Shown here: positions 41,001 through 51,860 of the stretch, piece after piece
Position numbering within the stretch: the first letter of the stretch is position 1
Layout of the letters: each line of letters begins with the position of its first letter
Assembly (NCBI GenBank): GCA_001695595.3
Contig: MBPM02000070.1
Location: 372,001-436,000, forward strand
DNA from: Plasmopara viticola
Lineage: Eukaryota > Oomycota > Peronosporomycetes > Peronosporales > Peronosporaceae
Direction: 5' to 3'
DNA: 64,000 nucleotides
Notes under the pieces: generated by a model
What the model saw: only the letters and a program-made list of their open reading frames with translations
The model's database searches: none
What the model was told of the DNA's origin: nothing
Position numbers and translations under genes: made by a program

Positions 41001-42539
41001 TGGATTGGTGTAGGAGACCAAGTCGCTAAAAATATCGATTTCTTCTCTGGCCTCACCCGGCGTCCGATAATGATGACCTCATCGGTGAGTATATCCCAAC
41101 TTCTCTGAGACTATGGCCTCCCCTGTTGTTTTGAATAAAGCCTTTTGCATGACCGAAGATCCTTCCGACAAGTCTTACCCTTGCCTTGCATCATTCGGGG
41201 TTCTCGTGTGACGACTCCTTTTTATTAAAAGGAATTGTTTTTTAAAGAGTAGGGCCTTATTCACGTAGATGGTCTTTTCCACATAATACACTTTCATCAC
41301 CAGCTTACCCTCTTACAGATGACCAGCGATTTAATCGACGCAATCGATTGGCTTTTCCAAATACCGCAATGGATAGATGCAGCATCGACCAATGAGGGGC
41401 TATTTACGTTCAGACATCGAGAAAGCATTCGCAAATGCATATAAATTTTACGAGCCATTTTACAAAAGTGGGTGCGCTAGGTCAAACGACACCTCGAGAT
41501 ATGTGGTCTTCTAGTGAGCGCCGACTCATCGTTTTCGATCTCAAAAGTGGATGAGTGCAATTGAATTCAGCCTAAATCGCATCTAGCAAAGCTTTTATGC
41601 GTTTTCATCTTACCTCTACCTTTTGATAAATGACAAAATTAGCTAACGTAATTATTGCAAGAACTTTATAACTTTTTAGTTGCAATAATACTGGTGGGAG
41701 CCTATCGAACACCAAGAGCCGTCATCTTTATCGATCCATTTAAAGGAATACTATCAACACAAAAGCATAGCTATGCGTAACATCCTTTTCCGCTAAGACT
41801 TGTATCACATCCAATTAAAGACGAATCAGTACCATCCATCACTCTTCGACTTTTATTTAGAAATATGCCTTGGTCATAATGATGATTGATAGGCAGTAAA
41901 GAAGACTGCTGGGCAGCCTGGTCATTCAAGGATGGACAAGCAGCTTCCAAAAGTTTTTTTTGTGCTTAAAAGATGCCTTTGCACCAGAATTTAGATCTGT
42001 GCAGACAGCTGCGCCTACATTAAACGCAAGAATTACTCAAAATCAACGTCTGCAAAAAGATTATGCCTGCTTCGTGGATGGCAGCGTACCCGCTAGTGAG
42101 CGTCTACGGTCAAGAAGGCACTCGTTCGTCACGAGATGTTAGACGTGCTTATATTTCAATTCGTTCGGTGATCCGCAGACGCTTTTGCATTCGGGAAAAG
42201 AAAATGACGAAGAGTCCCACGGATCCTCCGACGAACACTTGCATGGTAACTCGTCCATAAAGGCTGCAAAGTGGAGAATCCTGCGTAAGTACTTTACAGT
42301 TATCAGCGGCCTTGCATCACAGTCAGAGATTGTCTGCGCTTCCTTGAAATAAGCAAGAGCTGCAGTAGATTTTCATGCGAAGAAGAAAAATTATGTTTTT
42401 GTTGTTGTGAAACGTACAAAGAAAATTGGCAATAGAATTGATGGCGTGGTGAAAGCTTTGATTACTGTTTGCTGCCAATGGAATTCGCCGTCGTCGTGTA
42501 GGTACAAGGCCTCGTCAATGTGCGTCTTCCTGTCGTAGC
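41001..42539. other. intergenic with two dispersed repeats
   Basis: 41050-41128 has a direct diverged copy at 52272-52352 (tcacccggcgtccgata against tcacccagcgcccaata). 41683-41733 has an inverted copy at 52995-53045 sharing 'aagagccgtcatctt' and 'ggtggg'. These may be pieces of an LTR or DNA transposon; the family is not recognised. Confidence 0.5.
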
Positions 42540-43345
42540 ACTTGTTTGATCCAGACCAGTATACGGCACCACGAAGCAAAACACTGGCAAATACAGTTTG
42601 CTTACCGAGAATGCCACTACAAACCCTTTGTCCGTCCACCAGCCATGGCTGAGGAAAACCACAACAAAATCCTAAGATCAGGAAATGCTGGTATAGTATC
42701 CGGTCAAATTGTTTAAGTACTGCGGCAGGCCCATAGCGTTGTGGCCGCAGCTCAAGATATATACAGCTTGCGAAATGCAGAGCGTAACAGAAAGTTAGCG
42801 GGTCGCACATCCCTGTCAGCTCTGTCGGACATTCTGGGAGTCAACAATTACTTCTCTCAGGCTAACAAAGAACAGCAGCTCACGCACTTATTGATCGGCT
42901 TGCCGTCAGCCAAGAAGATATGTAAATTTCAGTGCTGCCTGTATATTGCTAATTGATATTATTTGCAAGACCAAAAAGTGTGGACTCCCTCTGCTCCATA
43001 TCATTAACCGACAGCACCTTTTTGCATTATAATTTATGCGCAACGAGAGTTTGGCAGTCTTCCAAGACCATGGCTTGCATGGCTCACCCACCGTTGTTAC
43101 TAACCGAGAGCTTGCATCGACAGGCGCCATAGCAACAACACTTCCAATTGTCCAGGACTTATCGTGCCACTGGCATATTAGCGAGAACATCCTTGCTAAG
43201 CACAGGATAGCTTCGCAAACGCAAGAAGAGTGACAAATTTTCATCCGAGCTTAGTGTCTTGTGATAGCAATTAATTTAGTGGACTATGAAAAGCAGCTTG
43301 CGTAAATGCATAGCAATTTTCCTGCTGCATCGATTCAGAGAAAAC
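42540..43345 (+). pseudogene. Mutator-like (MULE/FAR1-type) transposase relic
   Basis: Several blocks in the order known for MULE transposases: AQDIYSLRNAERNRKLAGRT with SLSALSDIL (42755-42845), LTHLLIGLPSAKK (42880-42915), KCGLPLLHII (42977-43008), FMRNES (43033-43050), TVVTNRELASTGAI (43090-43130), CHWHISENILAKHRIA (43160-43210), then a S.DYEKQLA.MHSNFPAA-like run (43275-43330). The acidic residue in the TNRELA block is one expected near the DDE catalytic core. Frameshifts and stops separate the blocks, and no terminal inverted repeats were found. It is a dead remnant, possibly related to the source of the nearby TIR element. Confidence 0.75.
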
Positions 43346-43479
43346 CTCACATATTTACAAGGAGAGACTTAATCGCTCGACTGATAAAGCCCATCACAAC
43401 ATCGCGCCGTATAATGAAACTTAAAAGACGAAATCACCGATGGATTACTTATGCGTGATTGGGCTGCAACCTCACGTCT

Positions 43480-43710
43480 ATGTCGACGATATGAAATGAA
43501 CAAAGTCGAGACTCACGAGTTCAAGTGTATGTTTCTCGGCTACGCGAATACTTTCAATGACTATTGCGTGTTCGACTCGAAGAATGTCAAGATCAAAGTA
43601 TTCCGCGCTGTGAGGCTGGATGAGAGTGCTGTGGGCGGCATCCTGCGCGGTAAGCAGCATTATGACCGCATTACAATTTTGCGCGTGGAGAGCGTACGTC
43701 ATGCTTAAAA
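43480..43710 (+). pseudogene. Ty1/copia fragment (post-integrase region)
   Basis: The frame includes THEFKCMFLGYANTFNDYCVF and later FRAVRLDES. It matches KSFRCMFLGYAENTKGYRVF and SRSIRLDER in the copia element at 56949-57551, the stretch between integrase and reverse transcriptase. Only about 230 bp are preserved and nothing of the element is seen on either side. Confidence 0.75.
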
Positions 43711-44399
43711 AATCTGAATTTCTATAACAACAGGCGATCTAATGCCGAAAAATTTTGCCGTTTTTCACGTCTGCAAAGACCAGCTTGTAGGGTCCGTGCA
43801 GCAGAATGCAAAGCAACGTGTCATCAAAAGCATGAAGCTTGGCCAAATGTTTTCGGAGATATTGTAGGTGCAAGTTTTCGTTCTGCGCATAGGCAGTATC
43901 AAAGTGATGTTGACATAGCTTGCCAAGGTCTTTTTTACAATTCACAATGAGAAGCATCAGGATGGCAATTATGTTAAATGTGACTCAGCAATCTGTGAAT
44001 CGTGTTCGCCGACATCGACGGGTCATTGTTTATCAAAAAAGCGTTGATAGGTCTTGACTAAAGCTTTTGCTTGGTCGAAAGGCCCTTTTGACATGCACAC
44101 TCTATTTAAATTGATCCATTGGACCAAAAAGCTTGTCACATTCTTGCAGCGCAGTCTGAGCTGTCAGTGTTAGTGTCGACCCTGTGCAGAATATCATGCA
44201 TGTTGTGATTATTCGATATCTGCAGCAATACGTCAATTAGCATGCTATTATGTGTATTAATTATAGCATATTTAGTGGCCGTATTGTTCGGCGCTATCAA
44301 AACAAAAGCTTGGGTGCCTTCACGCATTGACGTTTGCTGAGCAATAACCTTTAGTTCTACAACACTGTCACCATTCTGACTAATAAGACGCGAGGTGTG
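43711..44399. other. intergenic, unassigned minus-strand frames
   Basis: Two minus-strand frames (43739-43957, 72 codons; 44136-44414, 92 codons) are longer than most here but show no motif I recognise. They could be a decayed gene. Confidence 0.35.
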
Positions 44400-45010
44400 A
44401 GCAAAAAACGACATCTTGAAGAGCTGCTAAAAGCAAACCGAGTTTTTTTTTCTGATTTCTTGGGGGTATATCTTAGTAATAAGACGTCAAAAATCACCAC
44501 CATCTATAAGTATAGTCGATCGACAATAAAAAATTTAAATCTCTAATATTGATGGTGTGGGGACGTTTGAAAAGACTCCAGAAAGTATTACCGTGAGCTT
44601 TTTGGATGAAATACTAAAGAGCGTTACGCGCGGACAGTGAACGGTGAAGTAGATGGATAAGCCAGAAAGGAGAAAAATTTACTAAAGTGTCTAAGATTGA
44701 TTTGATTGCATAAGAGTGTTGAAATATGGTGAATATAAGAATAGTCACCAATTTTGATCGGCGATCAGATGACTCTGCTGAGAACAATTTACATTAAAAA
44801 ACGTTCGTTAAGAAGCTTGTACAAGTGAAGGCGGTGCCGAATCAAGACAGTCACTGCTATCGGACTTTCTAACTATTGGCTTTATTCTACCTGTTTTCAG
44901 GAACAAGTTTTGTTAATTTCTCGGTTGTGTATCGAGCAGGCCCGAACCACACATCTACCTCTGATATACATATTGGGTTTTTACCTGATTCCAGCGTGTA
45001 AAAGAAGCCC
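44400..45010 (+). pseudogene. LWY-effector relic J (C-terminal end)
   Basis: 'gatcggcgatcagatgactctgctgagaac' region (44757) and 'aatttacatta' match 23730-23765 and relic F. 'ggtgccgaatcaagacagtc' and 'tcggactttctaactattgg' follow as in 23805-23855. Decayed and directly followed by relic K in the same orientation, suggesting a former tandem pair. Confidence 0.65.
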
Positions 45011-45189
45011 AGTCGCTGTGAGGCTAGATCTCACTGTCTTTGCTAAGGAAAATTAAAATAGTTGGTTGTCAATCTAGCAAAAAAAATGTGTAGCATCAGT
45101 GTATATAGTGCTTAAGCTATTACGCTATCATACCAGAGAAATTAATTTCTCCTTGCTACGAGCTGTGAATAGATATCTACCAATCACTA

Positions 45190-47160
45190 TTACTGGTTTT
45201 TAATATCATGAAACCAATTCCAATCCGGCGAATAAATTGAAAAAAAAAGTTTTCAATCTTAGATGGTCAGATGCGCGTGACGATTAAGCTCTTTTACCCT
45301 TGAGGCCGGGCTAAAAGCCAATTATTTACCTGATACACTACTTCACCGAAAAGTTATTGTGGCCGATAAGTCTCGATCGCACACTTTTGCTTTTGCCAAG
45401 CGTGTTGAGGTCGAGGTGTCTAACCTACAAGGTGAGCAAGAAAAAGACGCTAGAAGTTGTCCTTGGGCTTTCATGCTTTGGCTCAAAAACGTTGCTTTGT
45501 CTCTTTCGCTGTTCAAGTTTTTTTACGTATCATCTAGAAGCAAAAGTTTCTCGCTTTTAACGATACCAAAGCGCTTCTTTGACATTGAGCTTATCAAGCT
45601 TGTTATTGAAACAACGTCAAAAGATGTGAAGGATGCTAAATAACTAGAAGCTATGGTGTTTTTCAACTAATACAGTTGTGTAATGTCACGTGATGATTTA
45701 ATATACGTCTGTTAGAGACAAGGAAATTTTGATTCAGTGCTGGCAAAATCCGACGAGTACTACGGCACATTAGACTGTAGAAGCCTGCATTGTCTAATAA
45801 TAACCTAGAACATAAGATCTAGAAGGCCTGGTCAAAGCTTACTACTTTTACTTCCAAGCTTGCTGCATCCAAAAAGAAAGTTCGGCGGAGAAGTTGAGCA
45901 TGCTTACCGCACTCACTGCTTGCTAAAGTGATCGTATATCATCGGTAATAATTAAAGCGATATAAACAAATTTACGGCAATTTTCTTAAATCAACAAAGT
46001 TAGGGTTGAACAAACGTCTTGCAAGCAAAAAAACGGTGCATGTGAAGTTTTAACGAATAAAAACCTTTCTTTTACGTGAAATATATCGAAAAGATTAAAG
46101 CAAGAAACTAAATCTCGATGCTAATTATGTTTTTATTATAGGGAGAAAGTTTAATCAGTACGGCTTTACTGACCAAAAGAATGTGCTAGATGAGCTAAAA
46201 TTTCGTCCATGATGGTCCAAGCAAAGATTAACAAGAAATTCCCAGCTTTCGCTGTAACATTTCAGAAAGGTCGAGTAAAGCTTCGGCTTGAAAATAAGAG
46301 CAGCCAGTACAAAGATTTTAAGTCACTAAGACTCGACTAGGTGCGTTTAGAGTTTTAGGTGTGACTTTTTAGGATTAAAGTTCAAATTTAGTTCAGTGCG
46401 GGTGCCCGAATGAGGCACTAAAGCTCACGACGTCTTGCGTGAGCCCAATAAAGCTATTGCTGAAGCTTTACCGATCGACTAAAACCAGTCGACGTTGGAT
46501 TTTTTGGAGAAAACCGAACAAAGTGTATGACTTCTTAGAGCTGACTTTTTGCGACGGCGCCATATAGTCCGAGTGTGGGCGATCAGCAGAAGAGAATTTA
46601 TGTTTTATTATTTTAGCAAAGCGCAGTGTGCAAGCAATTCGAAAGGTTTTCAGGAACATGAGCGTAAAATTTTCGATCAAAGACCAAGAGAAAACAGTCC
46701 TTTGATTAGACATGACAGACGACGTGATATATTAGCAAAGGCTTTAGGTTTCGACCGAATAGTAGTAGAAAGTTATTCACCATAATAAGGGAGATTTACT
46801 TCACTATGCTCAGTCGTTATTATTGTTTTTAGCTAGCCGACGATTAGATGTTTTTACTGATAGTTACACTCAGAAGAGTTGACAAAAACATGACGATCGA
46901 CGACAATGCTTTATTGATTCTTGAGATTCTCAGGACCTTTTTTATGAGGCATGAAGCACACTTTTTTATAATCTCGTTCGATGGGTATTGAGTTTTGAAT
47001 TTGGCAATGAGTATGTTTTGCACGCGGAGATCATGCTGGTGAAATACAACTTGTTGAGGCATTATCCGCATGCTGCAGAGGTCATATTGCAAAAACATTG
47101 TCGATTGATGACCACGCAATAAATCGACTTTGCTGAACTTCTGTGACCACATCCTCAAAG
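45190..47160 (+). pseudogene. LWY-effector relic K
   Basis: Collinear with 21750-24000 of the intact gene: a CACACTTTTGCTTTTGCCAA block and the 'tttggctcaaaaacg' W segment (45380-45495) against 21872-21945; 'gacattgagcttatcaagcttgt' region (45579) against 22030; 'atggtgtttttcaactaatac' against 22100; 'cagtgctggcaaaatccgacgagtactacggc' region (45738) against 22200; 'accaaaagaatgtgct' (46171) against 22963; 'tcttgcgtgagcc' (46433) against 23252. It also shares the post-stop extension with relics F and H. Stops are frequent. Confidence 0.8.
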
Positions 47161-49649
47161 TCTACATTATTGATTTAATTAGCTGATCGGGTAGCTTGGA
47201 TCTGACCAGCAACAAACTCGAGCTTTTTAACGTCCGTCCTTTCAGCAATAGGTAGGCTTCTCGTGTATATACCGTCTATTTTCTGTTGGTGACATGCTTT
47301 TTATCAGCTTTCGATAAAGGCACCACCATTCCAGTATTTTCCTCCACGAATAAACCCGCAGACGCATTATGGTCCGAGCCAAACATTTTAAATGATAGCT
47401 GATCATCCAAAAACAAAACAAGGTTGCGTTAGGTGTCAGAAAGGCTTCAAGACTCTATCATTCAGATCTCGAAGTTGCGTCTCTTTCTAGCAAAAACTAT
47501 CTAATGACCTAGAAAAAAGTCGACTTCACATAAAAACCAAGCAAGAGATGCGATGTCATCGGCTAAAAACAATCAAAAGCGTATTCGAACGCAGACAACA
47601 TGGTATTAATGAGTACTACAGGAATAACGCTAGAGAAAAGGAAATTAAGCATAATAATTAAGGACAACATCAAAGAAAATTTTATTGGATCTTGAAAGTC
47701 AAGGGTCTGCATACTCCATTGACCTTTTCAAAATTATGTTGATCCACCTAAATCTTCAATGTGAAAACCTTAGAAATTTATTTTATCTTCGAATTTCCCA
47801 ATTTCTAAGCTGATCCAGCACCTATCCACAGTTCTATTCCAATCCTCGATATTAATCGTTAGGCAACTACGGGTTGCCAGTTTGCTGATAGTACCTACAG
47901 CCGCCATATGTTAGAGTACCGTATTTCTAAGGCTGTACACTTTGTGTGACCGGTTCAGCTCCAGCTCACTTAAAAGGAAAGCTACTTACCATTGCGACGT
48001 GGAGAGTTTGCGCTGAGACGCGCACTAGTAGATCCAGCGCTGAAGCTCGTGGGTGACATGACCAAAACCGGTCGATTTTCAAAAGCCTCAACGGTGCGGC
48101 ATCAGACCACCAGAGCCAACACCGAGATCCCAAGAACGTAATTTTATTTGCCCAGGATCTGCTGCTTTTTATACACATATTTATCATAATTGCGTACATT
48201 CTTTCGCCCGAGTTTTGCAAGATATATAAAAAGCGGCTCCTTTTTGGCACTCCATGGCTACCATAGTATTATTTCTATGTAATATATGAAGGCACGTTCA
48301 CGAGTGCTAATAGACTACATTGGCCAGTAAATTTTCAACCAGTCTTACACATTTCGAAGCATGCCAACACCGCGATAAGGCTCTTTGATAGTGTTGTCGC
48401 AAACGTTTCTTTGTAGTCACTAGCAACCTTAAGTAGCCCTAGAAGTTAGGCCTATTAAAAGTTGCGCTTAGCTCTTGCTTTCTATGATGCTAGGTAGAAA
48501 TATGGTGAAAGAAAGTTGGTGTAAATTGCACAATATACGTACAAGTGAATCACGACTGTGTGCAATATGGATAAGGTATGGTAAGGCTCGGAGATTCGGG
48601 TGGCAGCGTGTTTAAAGTGCACAAACATTAACACATGATTATTACATATTTTGCCATTCTTGGCAAATACTGTAGCTGATTTGGCATAAGCTGATCACGA
48701 GCACTAAATATTTTGGGAAATGCACAATCGATACAAATCTGGAAATATGATAGTTCAAATAGGCCTTCGTACTAAAAACTGCGCACAATTTGAAAGTCAT
48801 ATGTCTGTGTGCTTGAAGCTTTGACAGATAAATGTCTCAGCACTTTAAGATAGCTCGAGGTCACAAAGAGTATGTACCGCCATCGGCTTGACAACAGGGC
48901 AGAAAAAAACTTTGCTCTTGATAGTGAAAAATATTTGTGCCGGAATTAAAATGTTCAATCTAATTCCTACCGATCTCGTGGTCAAGGGCGAGAATACATC
49001 AGCTCTCGATGGAAGCCCGGCTGCTGTACTTAGTTTATTGTGCTTATCCAATTAATCTAAAACATGACATTATTGGATGACGTCATCGAACAGCTTTTAA
49101 ATGGGCCACTGACGCAGTGAATATCCTTCTATGACACGTCAAAATTTACTTTTGGGCAACTTGATGAAGTGCGGGGGCCTTTTGTAACAGCTGACCTTGC
49201 ACATACATCTACGCATATTTTGGAAAATTTCATGGAGATACATACGACGAATATAGATCAATTACGCCATAGTAAGCTTTAGTTGAGTGTCATCAGCGTC
49301 TAGAGCTTCATATTTCGGATGTCAAGGATAAAGAACAAAGATGTGTAACACTTACAGTGCTATACAAATTGTAAGGCAGAAATTATCGATCACTGTTAGA
49401 AATTTTTTGATGACTCATTCCTATATTGTTATGCGACTCAGAAAACTGACTAAAAGCAATTCCTGAGCACGCAGAGAAAGTATATCAAGATGACGCTTCT
49501 TTCTCTTACGTAAAAGCGATCAAAAAATCAAATGAAAAGTTATGTTTCAACATTTACTACGTTTCAAGCCTATGCGTTGAAAAAGTGATCTAAATTTCCC
49601 AACTGACCATACGAACGTACTCTTTTTTTCGCACTTTGCCTGGAAAGCG
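47161..49649. other. intergenic, nothing assigned
   Basis: AT-rich with scattered short frames. 47980-48140 is less AT-rich but has no recognisable motif. It may contain further effector relics too decayed to align by eye. Confidence 0.4.
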
Positions 49650-50850
49650 ACATTGAGTCCACGGTGCTTATATAGGCTAATCTCGGCTGAAAGTATTCGA
49701 TGATCGCGGAAGGGCTTGGGAAAGGTCGATTACAGCCGTGGCTAATGAGCAAGAAAGTCTCGCACGAAGGTCTTGAGTCCCCAGGCTTTGACTAGAGGCA
49801 TCATGAGCTTTGGCCACGACTGTTTATAAAAAGAGTACTGCGCCCTATTCAGATGAAGAAATATAGCTGTATAATGTCTTGCGTGCGCACGACAAAACAG
49901 TAGCCCATGCATACTTACCATCGACTGATTTGAAGCCTAACTTATTTACAGAACGAGCTCTTCGAGAATTGTTTGTGACGTGATAAGCTACTGGAAGCTA
50001 GCCAAGCATATTTTCAATTTCGTAATGCTTTTGTGACGCATACGCCACATATTACCATGAATACCAAGCATGGGTGATCAACTGGAATTTAAAAAGTTTA
50101 TTTATAATGCAAGCTGGTCTCATTGTGCGGACAACATTGAAGAGCTTCGAACGAACTACATGAATTCTCTAATCAGTGGATTGAAAAAATCTGCGTGGAG
50201 AAAATTAAAATACAGTTTCGACAACGTGAATGATCAAGTAAATGAGTTGGTCTAGATCCGACTGGAGAAGAAGGTCGTCGAATAAAATCATAGGAAAATC
50301 ATGTACTATGTTTTGTCGCTAATAAGCACTATAGCTGGTCGACAATACGTTGATTTTGATAGAATCCGAAAGCACTTGAGCAAGATTGGTAAAGAAGCTC
50401 AGGGAAATGCTTATGAAGGGCTCGGTAATATTAATTTCCGATTGCACCGGCTTACTATTAGTCGTACTGGAGTCGATTTAAAGCCTGTTAAGAGCTATAA
50501 GTAGCAAAACACTTCACAAGAAACTAAAAATGCTCGTGAGACCGCTTCACTTTCACAGCGCACTTTACACAACAGCAACGCCTAATTTGGTAGTCGAAAG
50601 CGATGCTTCCTAAACAACCCTTGAACAAAGAAGCATCTCAAGGTGCGCATTTGATACTTTCGGATCTAGCATTTAGGCCACGGCTGTTTAAGACGGACTA
50701 GGTTCTAGGTCACTAAGATCATTGAGTTCTATGTGATTCATGAGCTTCATAGACGGATGAATTGCTGCACGTCTTAGTGGCAAAGTGTCCAATCACGCCA
50801 TCTGACTTGTCTATTCACATCAGCTATTTGTCTTCAAGCGCAATTCTGCG
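49650..50850 (+). pseudogene. LWY-effector relic L
   Basis: 'aaagtctcgcacgaaggtcttgagtc' region (49755) matches 23115-23140. 'gatgaagaaatatagctgta' and 'taatgtcttgcgtgcgcacgac' (49850-49893) match 23228-23270. 'catcgactgatttgaa' matches 23297. A 61-codon frame at 50070-50255 begins near the REFQVWAIY region. 'gaagaaggtcgtcg' at 50268 matches 23660, and 'gctggtcgacaatacgtt' matches relic C. Because it lacks the TIR element, it shows the empty site for relic H. Confidence 0.7.
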
Positions 50851-50979
50851 AGACTATTGATCTGATACTTCATGCCAACACTTATAAAACATATCAACAG
50901 TACCCGCACAATGGCCAGCTACCATAATATTATTTTTTATTATTCGAGTCAATCATCAATGCTTAATATTCATGTTAAC

Positions 50980-51860
50980 TTGTAGCGTATGCGTCACAAA
51001 ATGTTCGATCCATGGAATTAAAACATTCACTCGATTTGCTTCTGGTATTTGCTCAAATCAGAGACAGCTTTCCAAAGTCTCGATCTTTAAGTAAGATTTT
51101 CTTACGAATTAGTCGATCGTGCTCGCGCTCGAGCCACAGTCTTGTCGCACCTATGCGGGACGTCATACAACTTGACCATTTCATTTGGGTATATCGCACT
51201 AGAAACCGCCACGTACTTTACCAGCATAGACAGTCGTAGCTAGAGTTCATTATGCATCTTGTCAAATCTAAGCAAATCATAAGCCAGGTGCTGGCTTATT
51301 TTTCTCGTAAGCCACAAATTCGGTCGGACTTTCTCGGCCTTTTCAGTGCGAGCAAAATGATGTTTGCTGAGCTAGACCGCTTCAAGCCCCACAGACACTG
51401 TAACGTTTTCTAAATGAAGCGTGACGAAAGTAAGCATGCTTTCTTTTAGGATTTTCGGATCAGCCCCCTACACATAGTTGTACATTGTAGTTAATATCGC
51501 TATTCTTTTTTACTTAGAAGGCCGTCATTCTTGATATGCATTTTACAAGTGTTTGAAAGTCGCTTTTTATATTTGTTATAAAAGACGTGTGTCGCGTGGC
51601 GACGTTGTCATGAATTATCAAATGATTGCACAAGTGCCCGTATGAATAACTTCTTGCAATTGTTTGGCTCCATCCATGCTTTGCGCATCTGTGCTTGTGA
51701 TATTCATAGATGAGTCGACGTCGTTGCAGAGAGACATTTGGGAAAGATCTCAAACCCATGTATGGTGCTTACGTGCCAGCCTTTGCTTGGCATTAAGTCG
51801 AAGCTGACAGTCTTTGAGCCACCAAGAGATCAAATTATACTTTAAGCCTCGAACATTAAG
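50980..51860 (-). pseudogene. LWY-effector relic M (minus strand)
   Basis: On the minus strand the order follows 22560-23450. 51514-51759 encodes a stretch whose DNA reads 'gtctctctgcaacgacgtcg', 'acagatgcgcaaagc', 'ccaaacaattgcaag' and 'acgtcgccacgcg', matching 22635-22780. 51100-51150 reads 'actgtggctcgagc' and 'cgatcgacta', matching 23268-23305. 'tgtgacgcatacg' near 51000 marks the final module. Broken by stops. Confidence 0.75.

Noticed and set aside
50070..50255. A small effector gene of 61 residues.
   Set aside because: It has no signal peptide and aligns with the middle of a module; it is an open scrap of relic L.
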